Below, in pieces: positions 36,101-48,100 of a stretch of DNA of 64,000 bases. The notes under the pieces were generated by a model. It worked only from the letters and a program-made list of their open reading frames with translations, did not search any database and was not told where the DNA came from. Source of the stretch: Cryptomeria japonica (lineage: Eukaryota > Streptophyta > Pinopsida > Cupressales > Cupressaceae); NCBI RefSeq assembly GCF_030272615.1, contig NC_081408.1, positions 609,434,173 through 609,498,172 of the forward strand. Direction: 5' to 3'. A program made the position numbers and the translations under genes. Numbering within the stretch: position 1 is the stretch's first letter; the number at the start of each line of letters is the position of its first letter.

Positions 36101-39100
36101 GGAATACACATCCGGACTATTTAAAGACTTTTGTAAAAATTCTAGGATTAAGAGGGAGTTGACAATACCTTATAATCCACAACAAAATGGAGTAGCTGAA
36201 AGGAAAAATAGGACCATAGTAGAATTTGCCAAAGCCATGATACTAGATCAAAATCTAAACTTGAACCTTTGGGCAGAGGCAACTAACACTGCTGTGTACA
36301 TACAAAATAGATGTCCTCATTCACACCTTGAAGATAAAACTCCTGAGGAAGTCTTTACGAAGACAAAACCAGATATCAGCCATCTTAGGATATTTGGGTG
36401 TTTGGTCTATATTCATGTACCTAAAGAGAAAAGACTAAAACTAGAACCCTCTGGAAAAAGGGGAATACTTGTAGGATACAGTGAAACTTCTAAAGCCTAC
36501 AGAATCTATGTACAAGGGCAGAGAAATATTGAACTCAGTAGGGATGTAATCTTCGAAGAAGATTTAGCCTTCAAAAGGGCCCAAAATACAATAGAACTTG
36601 AAATTCATAATCCTACTCCCAACCTAGAAGAAGAACCTACACCTGAGCTTCAGAGGGAGTATCTTGAGGAAACTATAAGTGAAACACAAGACCCACCTAT
36701 AGATAATCGCAAGAAAAGACCACTATGGGCCACCAAAACTGTAGCAGAAGCTCAGAAGTTCGCTGCTCCTTCAGGAACCTTCAGGGAAAGCAAGAGGCCT
36801 AATAAATTCATCAACTATGTTGCACTTATGAATGATCTCTCTAAAGCTGAACCTAACAATGTTTCAGATGCACTCAAACTTCAAGTATGGATAGATGCCA
36901 TGACTGAAGAATATCAGTCCATTATGAAGAATGATGTTTGGGAGATTGTTCCTAGGCCAACCAAGAAGTCTGTTGTGTCTTCTAAATGGTTGTTTAAAAT
37001 CAAGCATGCTGCAGATGGCAATATTGAAAAACACAAGGCCAGATTTGTAGCTAGAGGGTTCTCACAGAAGGAAGGAATAGATTACGAAGAAACATTTGCA
37101 CTTGTTGCCAGGTACACATCAGTAAGAGTTGTCCTAGCCATTGCAGCAACAAAGGGGTGGAAGGTACATCAGATGGATGTTAAGACATCATTCCTAAATG
37201 GCGAGATCATGGAAGAAGTCTACTTAGAGCAACTTGAAGGGTTTGAAATTCATGATGCAGAGTCTCATGTGTGTAGACTCAAGAAAGCTCTCTATGGGCT
37301 CAAACAGGCTCCCAGAGCTTGGTATGAAAGAAATGACACCTATCTCTCAAATTTGGGTTTCTTTAAGAATGATGCAGATCCTAATCTCTACCTCAAAAGA
37401 AATAAAGGTGATATGTTAATATTAATTTTATATGTTGATGACTTATTAATCACAAGAGATGATCACCTAATAGATCAATGCAAGAAAGATCTATCCACAG
37501 AATTTGATATGAAAGACTTGGGGCTTCTTCATTACTTCCTAGGATTGGAAGTATTGCAGAATTCTGATAATATTGTACTGAACCAAGGGAAGTACACCTT
37601 GGACATATTGACAAGATTTGGAATGCTAAACTGCAGACCCATGACCTCTCCTATGGAAACCAACTTCCATAAACTTGAAGAAGCAGCAGCAGAATCAAGA
37701 CCTACTGACCCCACTCAATATAGGCAGATGATTGGGTCCTTGATGTATCTAGTAAATACAAGGCTAGATATCTGCTATGCTGTTAATGCCTTAAGTCAGT
37801 TCATGTGTGAACCTAAGGAGATACACTTGGTTGCAGTAAAGCATATAATGAGACATCTACAAGGTACCCTAAAGCTTGGTCTTGAATATGAAAAGGTTGA
37901 CATAGATCTACATGGATTTACAGATTCAGATTGGGCTGACAGTGTAACTGATAGAAAGAGCACTTCAGGGTGCTGCTTTAGTTTAGGGTCAGCCATGATA
38001 TCCTGGATCAGCAGAAAACAATCTTGAGTAGCTCAGAGTTCCACAGAGGCTGAATATATTGCAGCTTCAATGGCTGCCCGAGAAGTAGTATGGCTAAGGA
38101 AATTGCTCGTGGGATTATTTGGAGAACCTATGAAACCTACAATCATTCAGTGTGATAATCAAAGCTGTATAAAATTCTTTGTAAATCGAGTATTTCATGA
38201 CAGGTCCAAACATATTGAGATTCCTTATCACTATGTACGAGATATGGTTGACAGGAATGTGATAAAGTTAGAATATGTGTTACAGGAGATCAAACTGCAG
38301 ATATTCTGACCAAACCACTTTCCAGAGTGAAGGTTGATCACTTCAGAAAGGGTTTAGGTATGATAGAAAGGTAATTTGCTTTGTAATCTATACTTACATA
38401 TATTTAAGATGTTTAATGTGTAAACTTCTTTGTCATGTTTGGACTATCTCTTGGCTTCTTGCCACCTGTGTTCATATCTAAGAGGTGACGATCTCTTAGA
38501 TACTGAACACTTGTATGTAGACATCATAAGGTGACGATCTTATGATCGTCAAACTAGTAATCATGTTGGATCACTGGTAAGTCATGGATGTGCCATGACT
38601 ATGTTGTGATACAACATTTGTATAAATGTTATTGCATTATCACAACTTGGATATGATGAGAACTTGAGCACTTCTCATATGGTTATCCTTGTATTGCGTG
38701 TTAGGCAATATTGATATCACGTGTAGGTGATATCTCAACCATTGATCATGTTGGATCTTTGGTAAGTCATGGATGTGCCATGACTATGTTGTGATAAACA
38801 TTTATAAATGTTATTGCACTTATCACAACTTGGATATGATGAGAAACTAACCTTTCTCATAGACTTATCCTTAAGTATTGCGTGTTAGGCAATACTGATA
38901 TCATGTGTTAGGTGATATCTTGATGAATCTTACAGATCACATGTTTTGGTGATTTCTCACATGATCAGGTGATGATTCTCTTACTTTTATCACATGTTAA
39001 AATAATACTTTATGTCACATGCTCAGGTGATGTTCTTCTATTTTGTATCATATGTCTTGATGGTACTTCTCATGTATAAATGATTTTTGCTGACTGACAT

Positions 39101-42100
39101 TATCTTAGTTATGAAAAGGAAATGTGATGCAGGTTGCCTTATCTATCTTCCAAAGCTAAGAGGGAGTGTTAATGCGTGGTAGCTTATGCAAGATAAGATC
39201 TTCCTAACCTTCCTTGTTCTGTTATTTATCTACATGCTTCATGTCTGATTTATATTGCATATGATTATCGGATTGTACAAACATTGCTTATCATTATGCT
39301 ATCGGGCTAACAATCCGATAGCACTCGATAGCATATTAATGTCAATTGTTAATTGGCATTAATATGCTATCGGGATATTAACCCGATAGCATTTTAAATG
39401 CTATAAGTTATTGGGTTAAATTCGCCGATACATACTTGCTATCGGGTGCATAAACATTGGCACCGATTCACATCTGTTATCGGGCTTAATTATATCGGGC
39501 ATATTTGTTATCGGGTTTAACGAATACACCGCTTCATTTGGCATTAACATTGGTTAACAAATGCACCGGTTGGATTACATACATTGTGCACTTTGAATCA
39601 TCGGTGTTTATATGAACTGATTCATTATATTGATCAGTCATTATATTATGATATTACAATATGCTATCGGGGGTTTTTGAACCGATAATCAGCATTGTGT
39701 TAATGGTATAATTGTAAAGGCACCGATCAATGGGTGCATTGATCGGTCATGCCTAAAAGGCATGACCGGTCAATACACCAATTGACCGGTTGCCTAAATG
39801 ATATCTATGTCAATTGAATTCATTTGGAGAAGACATAGAAAATATTAAATGATCTCTCTCCTTCAGACCTGCAGATAAAAATCAGAATTATTAGACATTG
39901 ACATAATTCCTCATATCCATATATAGCATTCATAGTTCATAACTTGTTCTTTAATTGAAATTGAAATAACTTTACAGTTTGGTCCTCTTTGCATTTGGAA
40001 TCTAGAGATATGCAGTAGAACCAAAAGCCTTTAGATGAGTCACCTTCGGTTTCCTCCCAGTCTAATCTTCATCTTGGGTCTTCTCCTTCATTGGTTGTGT
40101 TGGGGACCTATTGAGAGGGAACACTTCTGTTCTTCAACATACATCGAGCCATCTCCATAATAGTACGATTCCTATTACAGATGCAAAAGCATATGGATTT
40201 CAAAGAATCGATGTTGTTCAATTAATCAAGGAGACAAAGCTCCTTTAAATAGAGTTACAAAGATGATGTTTCTAAAAGAAACAAATGTTAACTAGAGGCG
40301 AAATTAGAAACAACTTAAATAACCATTAATAAGACAAAGAGAAAGATATTATTCTAATACCCTCCCTTAATGGTCATTGTTCTAACTACCAAGAGAAATA
40401 ACAGAGAAGGTTGCCCCCTTCTTCTCAGATCACGCTGCAATAGAAGACAAGACCCTGCCACTGACTCTATTACTTGAGACGAGTCTGCCACCAACCCTCC
40501 CAGAAATTGCAGAACTTCTGGAGATTTTGGAGATACCCAAAAAAACACCAATCGTCCAACCTGATGTTGAAAAATTGTCCCTCCCTGTAACCAGAGACAC
40601 ACCAAGAACAACTGTCACGATTTTGAGGAATAAATCGACAAACCCTCCAAACTATTGCAGATGAGCAAGATGCCCGAAAATAGACCGCAAACAAGAGACT
40701 AGTGCAGATGTTCGCACAAGTCCAGGTGCGACTAAAAACAAACTGCAGCAATGTACAATTTTTGAGGAAAAAATCATAAATTCTCCCATGATTTTTTTTT
40801 ACAGGGACAAAATATTTAAAAACCCATAGATTTTTTTAAGGGAATTTTTTTTTAAAACCCATCATAATTTTTTTCAGGTAAAAAAATATTAAAAACCGAA
40901 ACAAACATCGATGCCCATAAGCCATCTTCACGCTTTTCGAGGCATGAAAAACAAGGTATTGAGAAGATGTTGAGTGCACAAAACTTGAGGTACGAGGTTC
41001 AATGCACTGAGACAAGTACAGACACACATTCTAAGGCAAATTTGTTGGCACAAAATTTGAGGCATAGAAAACAAGGCACCCAAAAAAATATGAGACCAAC
41101 CCAGAAAAGCTCTTGAAAAACCCACCAAGAATTTGAAATCAAAATGCAAATTCGACGACTCAAAAATTGAGGCACGGAAAACGATGCACCCAGAAAAATA
41201 TGATGATGACCCAATTGAGGTCTCGAAAAACCCACCAAGAATCTGCAACTAGAATAAAATTTTGACTTGAACTGAAGGGTCAAAACCCTAGTCGAAAATT
41301 GCAGAAACCCTAGGTGGCCATGAATGAACCAGATCTAGCAAAAACATGTGGAGAATAGACGCGGATCGAGGGCAAAGAAACGCGATGCGATTTGTAGCAA
41401 AAAATCCACGAACTGGAAGCAAACCACTTTGAAAAACTTTTGAAATTTTTCCTAAAAAATTCCTTTCGAAATATTTTTAGAATAGCTAAAAATCTCAAAA
41501 ATTATCTCTGCTCTGATACCATATTACATATGCAAAAGCATATGGATTTCAAAGAATCGATGTTGTTCAATTAATCAAGGAGACAAAGCTCCTTTAAATA
41601 GAGTTACAAAGACAATGTTTCTAAAAGAAACAATTGTTAACTAGAGGCGAAATTAGAAACAACTTAAATAACCATTAATAACACAAAGAGAGATATTATT
41701 CTAATAGTTCCTTGTCTCAACTACTCCATTCTGTTGTGGAGCATGGGGTGTTGTGAATTGATGTTTGATATTGTGTTTAGCACAAAGTCATTGAATTCAT
41801 TTGAACAAAATTCACCTCCATTATCAAACCTAAGAATGATTATGTTTGAACTTTTGGAATTACTGAAACAGATTTTGTTTTTAGGAAAACATTTTCTTAG
41901 TAAAATCATCTACAAACAAGCGAAAATACCTGGCATCAGTGACCGATGCCACATTGATTGGTCCATATACATCAACATGAACCAGCCAAAGGACCCTTTG
42001 TGCTCTCCAAGCTTGTCCTTTTGAAAATGGAGTTATATGTTGCTTCCTTGTTTAATAGGGAGCGCAAACACTGTTTATCTGTTGTAAGATTTCCAATAAA

Positions 42101-45100
42101 CATTTTACCATAGGTTTAGATGCCGGTAACACTAATGCCATAGTGTACCGATATTTGATGCACTCTTAGCTACAAATGCTCATTCTTGAACTTCTCCAAT
42201 ATCAACCATTTGATCTAACCAATGATCTTCTGTGCCAACTGCAATGATGTACTTAGACTCCTATGTCCAACTTGAGACAATGTTGTATAATCCGACTTAT
42301 TGAAACAAAATGGAGCTTCATTCTCGAAACATAGTACACTTAGAGGAAAATTAGATTTTTCTCTTGAGAGGCTATTTGAGCATCATGTTTGCCAACAATT
42401 GTGTACCTCCTCACTACCACTAAAGATCATTGAATTTGAGCATGTCGTGTACTTGGTGAACCAATATTTTCTTTGAGTAAAATGTTGAGATGCTCCAAAA
42501 TAAATGTACCATGCATAAGACTTCACCTGGTTTGTTGGTTGTTTGGCAATGAAAGCATAGGAAGCTAACTCTTTTTGTGGAGGCCCTCCTTGGTTGGATT
42601 TCATCTTTCAGCCAATTGCTTCCTACAATGATTCTTCATATGACCAATTTTTTTTCAATAGTTTTTGAGATTCTTCAAAGTATCATTAAAATTTGTTTGA
42701 CCTTTCTTTTGAGGCCACTTGCCTTTGCCCTTGTCTTTGGTTGCAAAGGCTTGTTCCTCACTCGATTAATCATTGTTGCTACCAAACTGTTTCTTCCATT
42801 TGTCGTGCTACAAGAGGGTATTGCATAAATCATCAAACATATGGTTAACATTGGTAGATGCAATGTTGATGTTTCTATGAAATGCTCATTTGTCCATACT
42901 AAGCTCTTCAACATAATTACCACCAATACTTCTTCCATATTGCGACCATTAGTTGCCAACTTATTGCTAATATCATTGATCTTCGTCAAATGTTGTTGGA
43001 AGGATAACTTTGTATCCATCATGATGGAGAAAAGCATATTTTTTAGGGAATGGCCTCGCCTTCATCTAACATCTTGTGTAGATCTCATAGGTGCTTCCAA
43101 ATCTCCATAGAGGTTTTTCTTGATGGAACCTCTAGAAGAATTTCATCTGTTAGTGATAACTTGATGTGCATGGTAGCTTCACGATTATGCTTATCAAACT
43201 TGTATTAGTTCTTTACTTGCAACTATTGGCTAAGTTTTAGTATAAAGGAATAAGGATGATCTTATTGAGGCATCTATACTTGAAGATCATGAGCATATGT
43301 TGTTTCTAGGTGTTATAATTTTTGATAGTGAATCGTTTGTTGACTTCCAACATGATGTTGGGTAGTGATGCCATTCCTCCCACAATACAAAATCATAGAA
43401 AACGAAGGAATTCGTTTCTTTTGAAAGAAGACCACTGATATTTTTAGGATTTTTTTTTTCAAAAAGCCTTGCAATAATCAACACCCATGATTTTAGCAGA
43501 TAATCGACAAAAACATGCAATAAAATGTTTGAAAACCATGATTTTGTCCAAAAATTTTCAAAACAAATGGTAGAAACTCACCTAAAACCCTAGGTGTTGC
43601 TGAAAAATAGGAAATTGCGCCAATAAACCTCTCCACAAATTCATTACTTGTGGACTGTTAGTTTTATGTTAAACTTAGCAATCAGATTGACAGAAAAGAA
43701 CAAGAAAACACAAATGCACACATAACACAGTGATACCCTGGGAAAACCTCCCTCTTGGAGGAAAAACCCAGCAACTATAATCTCAGATCTGATTTGATTA
43801 AGCAGATTACAAGTTTACCCTTCTAGGGCATAAATCAACTATAGCAAAACTTATCATAATCTGGAAGTCAGGGAGATGTGCAGATCGCCGTCAAACTTAG
43901 ACAGCCTTTGGGCAGCCTTGACACGCTCCAGCAGGCCTAAGGCAAATTTGGCAGCCCAGAAGATCTTCGCCCAGCCTAGTAGACAAATTATTCACTGCCC
44001 TAAAGTGCAGCTCCAGATTTGCTGATCATGGATGCTGATCAATGAAGGAAATTGATGATGTCCACAGCCTTCAATGACAGTTCGCTGACCTTCAAGGGTG
44101 TTCGCTATGCTTCCAACGGTGTTTGCTGTGCATCTACAGATGTTCACTGTTGTATTGCAGAGATAGCTCACTGAAGATGATGTGAACAATGATAAGTACT
44201 TTGTACTTATAGGCGACTTGACCTTTAATTCTTCAAGTCGGCTAGCATAAATCAAATGTATTAAAGTTGGCGCCCAAAATAGGGTCTGACCCATAATAAT
44301 TACAAGTTACATATTATAGGGTCAGCCCTATCACATCAACAAGTTACATTGTATCACCCATTTAGGGCCCAACATGAATCACAAGTTCCAATGCTCATTT
44401 AGGGCCAGACCCAATTACAAGTTACACAAGTTGAGCGCCCAAATAGGGCCTTCCCTTTAACATTCACAAGCTACATAATATAATCACATAAGAAGGCCCA
44501 TCAAACATTTACCAAGCTAGGTCAGCCCAATCAAGGGATACGACCTAGCTATATTTCAACACAAAAACCTTGTTGCATGGCCTTGCAAATCCTTGATGCC
44601 ACAAGTTGGCTGGAAAATTGACAAAAAAATATAAACAAATCTATTTGCATCTATAAAAAACTACATCATGGTTTGCAAAGGAAAAAACCCACGATTTTTA
44701 CCAAAATAATTGTAAAAAAATTATTTAGTATTAAAAATGTGTTATTTCCTAGCTATTTGCTGTAAAAATGCCCATGATTGACCTTAAAAACCTTGACTTT
44801 GGTAAAAAAATAGGTTGCAATTTTGTGAGTAAAAAACCCACACAATTTTTTCAAAAAATGGCATGTGATTCTTCCAATAAATCCACATGATTTTCAGATA
44901 AAATTGGTGTGAATTTTGCATTCAAAAAATTCCAGGATTTCCAACAAAAAGCCTAATGCAATTTTTCCAAAACATCATTTCAATTTTTTTTTTATAAATT
45001 CTACCAAAAAAAGGTATAAAAAAATAGCCACAAATTTGCTGAAAAATTCACAAACACTTGTACAAATCTGTACAATTTACTTTGGCACATTCTTCTATGT

Positions 45101-48100
45101 TACATATGTGCAATTTGTCATTGCCATAGTTTTTGGAATCAATGCACTCATCAATCCCAAGATTTTACAAAAAGCCCGAGCTGCTATACCATATTACAGA
45201 AAGTAAGAACATAGTGAATGATTACCAATATATTTGATATTTTACTAAGGAGCGAAAGTCTCATTAAATAAGAGATACAAAGATCTATTTGATAAGGATA
45301 AGATCCACAACTCAAAAAGTAGAGGATAAGAACTTAATTGTATATTCCTAAAGTCTATCCTAATAACTTAATTGACCATTACAAACTAATAAACTAATAT
45401 TACTTTAATAACTGCCAATACGTTAAGTGCATAAAATATCTGTCTATATGAAAATTGACGGTCTTCCATGACAACTATCCAGTAAAGTACGATTGTACTC
45501 ATCTTGACTCGTCAAACTCTCTACCGATGTCATAATACCCCTCCAATAAAGTTGGTACTCTCCAAGAAAGTTGGGGGTTTCCAAGGATGTCATAATGGAC
45601 CATTAAAGGGACATTACATATTAAAAGAAATTTAGTGCAAGTGGTAAATTAGAATGGTACAAGGCTAATAAATTGGTGGCAAAGGGTTATTTTTATGTTG
45701 AGGGAACTTTGGTGATATATTTTCTCCTCTAGTTAGAACTTTATTAGAACGTTGTCTATTGTCATTGCATTTAATTTATAAGAAGAGGAAATGTATATCA
45801 AAACAACATTCTTGTGTGGAGATTCAAAGGAGAAAATTTATATGGGCCACAAAAGTGAAGTCTCACTTGATAATACGAGCTCTCAAAATTGATTCTACAC
45901 TCGTTACAATTCCAAAGATAGCCCCCATCTCTTGGAAGTTGTTCAAGCATTGTAGTATGTCTCCATAAAGGAGATCCTTTATCAATTTTTATATTTTTGG
46001 TTTGCACCCACTCCCATTGAGCTTGAACTATTGACCATTCTTGCAATCTGATTTTGCTATTATGAGAAATTGCACAATTCTAAATTAGAAAAAATAAAAA
46101 TAAATGCAAGCCTACAATAAAAGAAAAACTTGAAAAAAATCAAAATCTTGAATTTTTTTGTTAAAAGACTACAAAATAGGGTTAAATGCTTACCTTGGAT
46201 AATGAAATCTCCTTTATGCAAGCTATCTTCCCTCCTTTGCCACTCGTCGATCAATCCCCTTGGAAAAAAACCAACCGCCCTTCAAAATGTCAAAATGAGA
46301 AAAGAGAGAGTGAAGAGACAAAATGTGCTTTGTCTAGGGAGAAATGATACCTTAAGGGGCAAATTAGGGTTTTAGTCAAACAAAAAAGTAAAAAGAAATG
46401 TTTTTTAAAGTGATTTGGGCTTCTTTTTAAGTTTTTGGACCTTTTTTAAGGGGTTCATGGGTTCACTTTGAGTACGCTCGGGTGCACCCAGGGTATGCCC
46501 TAGGCATCCTAGTTATGCTATGGGTACCCATTTGCATACCCATAGCATACTTGGGACCTTTGGGCGTGCATATTTATATAGCATGGAATTGCATATTTAC
46601 TAAGTTACTCGGGACCTTTGGAATTGCATATATATAGCATGGAATTGCATGTTTACCAAAACTTATTTTAGTTGAATTTTGTTGAATCTCTACCTCAAAT
46701 TTTGGTTGAACTTCACTCTATAAATAATTTGTCTCCTCTGCTCTAAATTTTTCCTTTGATTCCCTTCTTCGCTGATTTTGACTTTTCTCTTCAAGCTCAA
46801 ATCTAGCTTCTGTTAGAAGAGACAAAGCTACCACATCAAATGCTCCTTCCTCTTTCCATGGTTGTAAGATAGTTTTCCTTCTTTCATGCTGAACCTCATA
46901 AGTATTCTCTCTACCTTGATGGATTTCATTCTGGTCATATTGCCATGGCCTACCCAACAATGAATGGCATGCATCCATCGACACATCTTAGATGACTTCA
47001 TCCTCATATGGACTAATTATAAAAGCAACAAGACAAGATTTATCCATGAGCACACTATAACTATTCTTTAGCCAAGAAATCTTGTAGGGCTTAGCTTTTG
47101 TTGATTTTCCCAGGTTTTATTGGATGTATTTTAATGTATATATCTGATTCAATCTGATACTTGCATTCTTGGAATTCTATGTGTTCTCAAATTGAATAAC
47201 ATTATACTATATATATTCCTTTGGAGAGGCATGTCCTTGAACGGACATGTCTCTCCTTTAATTATAATAATTTAATCAATATTATAATGTTTCATCAATC
47301 AATTATTAATTTAGAATAATATAATAGATTAATATAGAATATTAAATTTTATATGATTAATAATAATATAATAATATAACATAATAATATATTATTATTA
47401 ATCAACATATATTATATGTATTCTAAATGATCATTCGACTCAAGCTACAAACATTAACAGCTTTTGGAACACAAGAAATCTATAATTTATCAACCATTTC
47501 TGTACTTATGAGATTGTCAATAGATTTACCATCTATGATCACCTTGCACACTTTGTCCTTACATTTGCATTATATTCGGAAGACGCTCTTCCTCTTCTAA
47601 TCAACTTCAAGGGTTTCTTTGTCGTTAGAGATTAAAGTTCTTCTCAACATCAAGTTCTCTTCTAACATAGCTTTAGCTTCATCTAACTAGGGTTTTTTTC
47701 TCCTTGGGCTACTATCACCCTTTTGGGGTTTTGAGAGCAATCTATAGTAATGTGGGCATCATCACCAATAAAACACTTCAAGGGCCTTGCTCTCCCGACG
47801 ATAGTTGTCGACATTCTCTACTTCTAAAGCTTCACCTTCCTCTAAAGTCAACTTTCACATTCTTATCTTTTCTTTGATAGCTTTCACCTCTTTTACTTGT
47901 TATTTTGTTTTTCCGATTTAGTTTCTCCTCATCCTTGAGGAATATTTATATGCCTCATCTACAATAGGAATTTTCACCATGAAATTTCATCATGAAGATG
48001 AAATTTGAATCCATTCACATGCCGGGCTGCTTCTTGTCCTTCACTCTTGGATATCCGTTCAAATTTGAAGCCTCATAAACTATTCAGTAAAATTTGCACT

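Larger units (their letters stand above)
33457..39976 (+). mobile_element. Full-length Copia element with exact TSD
   Basis: LTRs are 33457-34356 (900 bp) and 39167-39976 (810 bp), both TGTTAATGC...CTTTACA. The primer-binding site TGGTATCAGAGC is at 34357-34368. The purine tract CTAAGAGGGAG ends at 39166. Target duplications GTTTG (33452-33456 and 39977-39981) are exact. It is inserted in the host Copia integrase, whose reading continues across the gap. The interior holds a gag-pol with a few breaks and an ~800-bp 3' non-coding region full of hairpins. The LTRs are highly similar apart from a 100-bp and a 10-bp internal duplication, so the insertion is relatively recent. Confidence 0.93.
27868..45410 (-). 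mobile_element. Copia element expanded by four nested insertions
   Basis: LTRs 27868-28091 and 45192-45410 (224 and 219 bp) are diverged direct repeats with TATT...AATA ends. A purine tract complement (CCCTCCCTT) abuts the left LTR and a decayed primer-binding complement (ctgctatacca) abuts the right, so the element reads on the minus strand. Removing the insertions at 29079-32297, 33457-39976, 40173-41706 and 43656-44561 leaves about 5.3 kb, a normal Copia length. The gag-protease-integrase-RT-RNase H order is preserved across the gaps, and the host reading continues in frame over three of them. The flanking AATGG and ACTGC match at only 3 of 5 positions, so the duplication is decayed. Confidence 0.85.
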
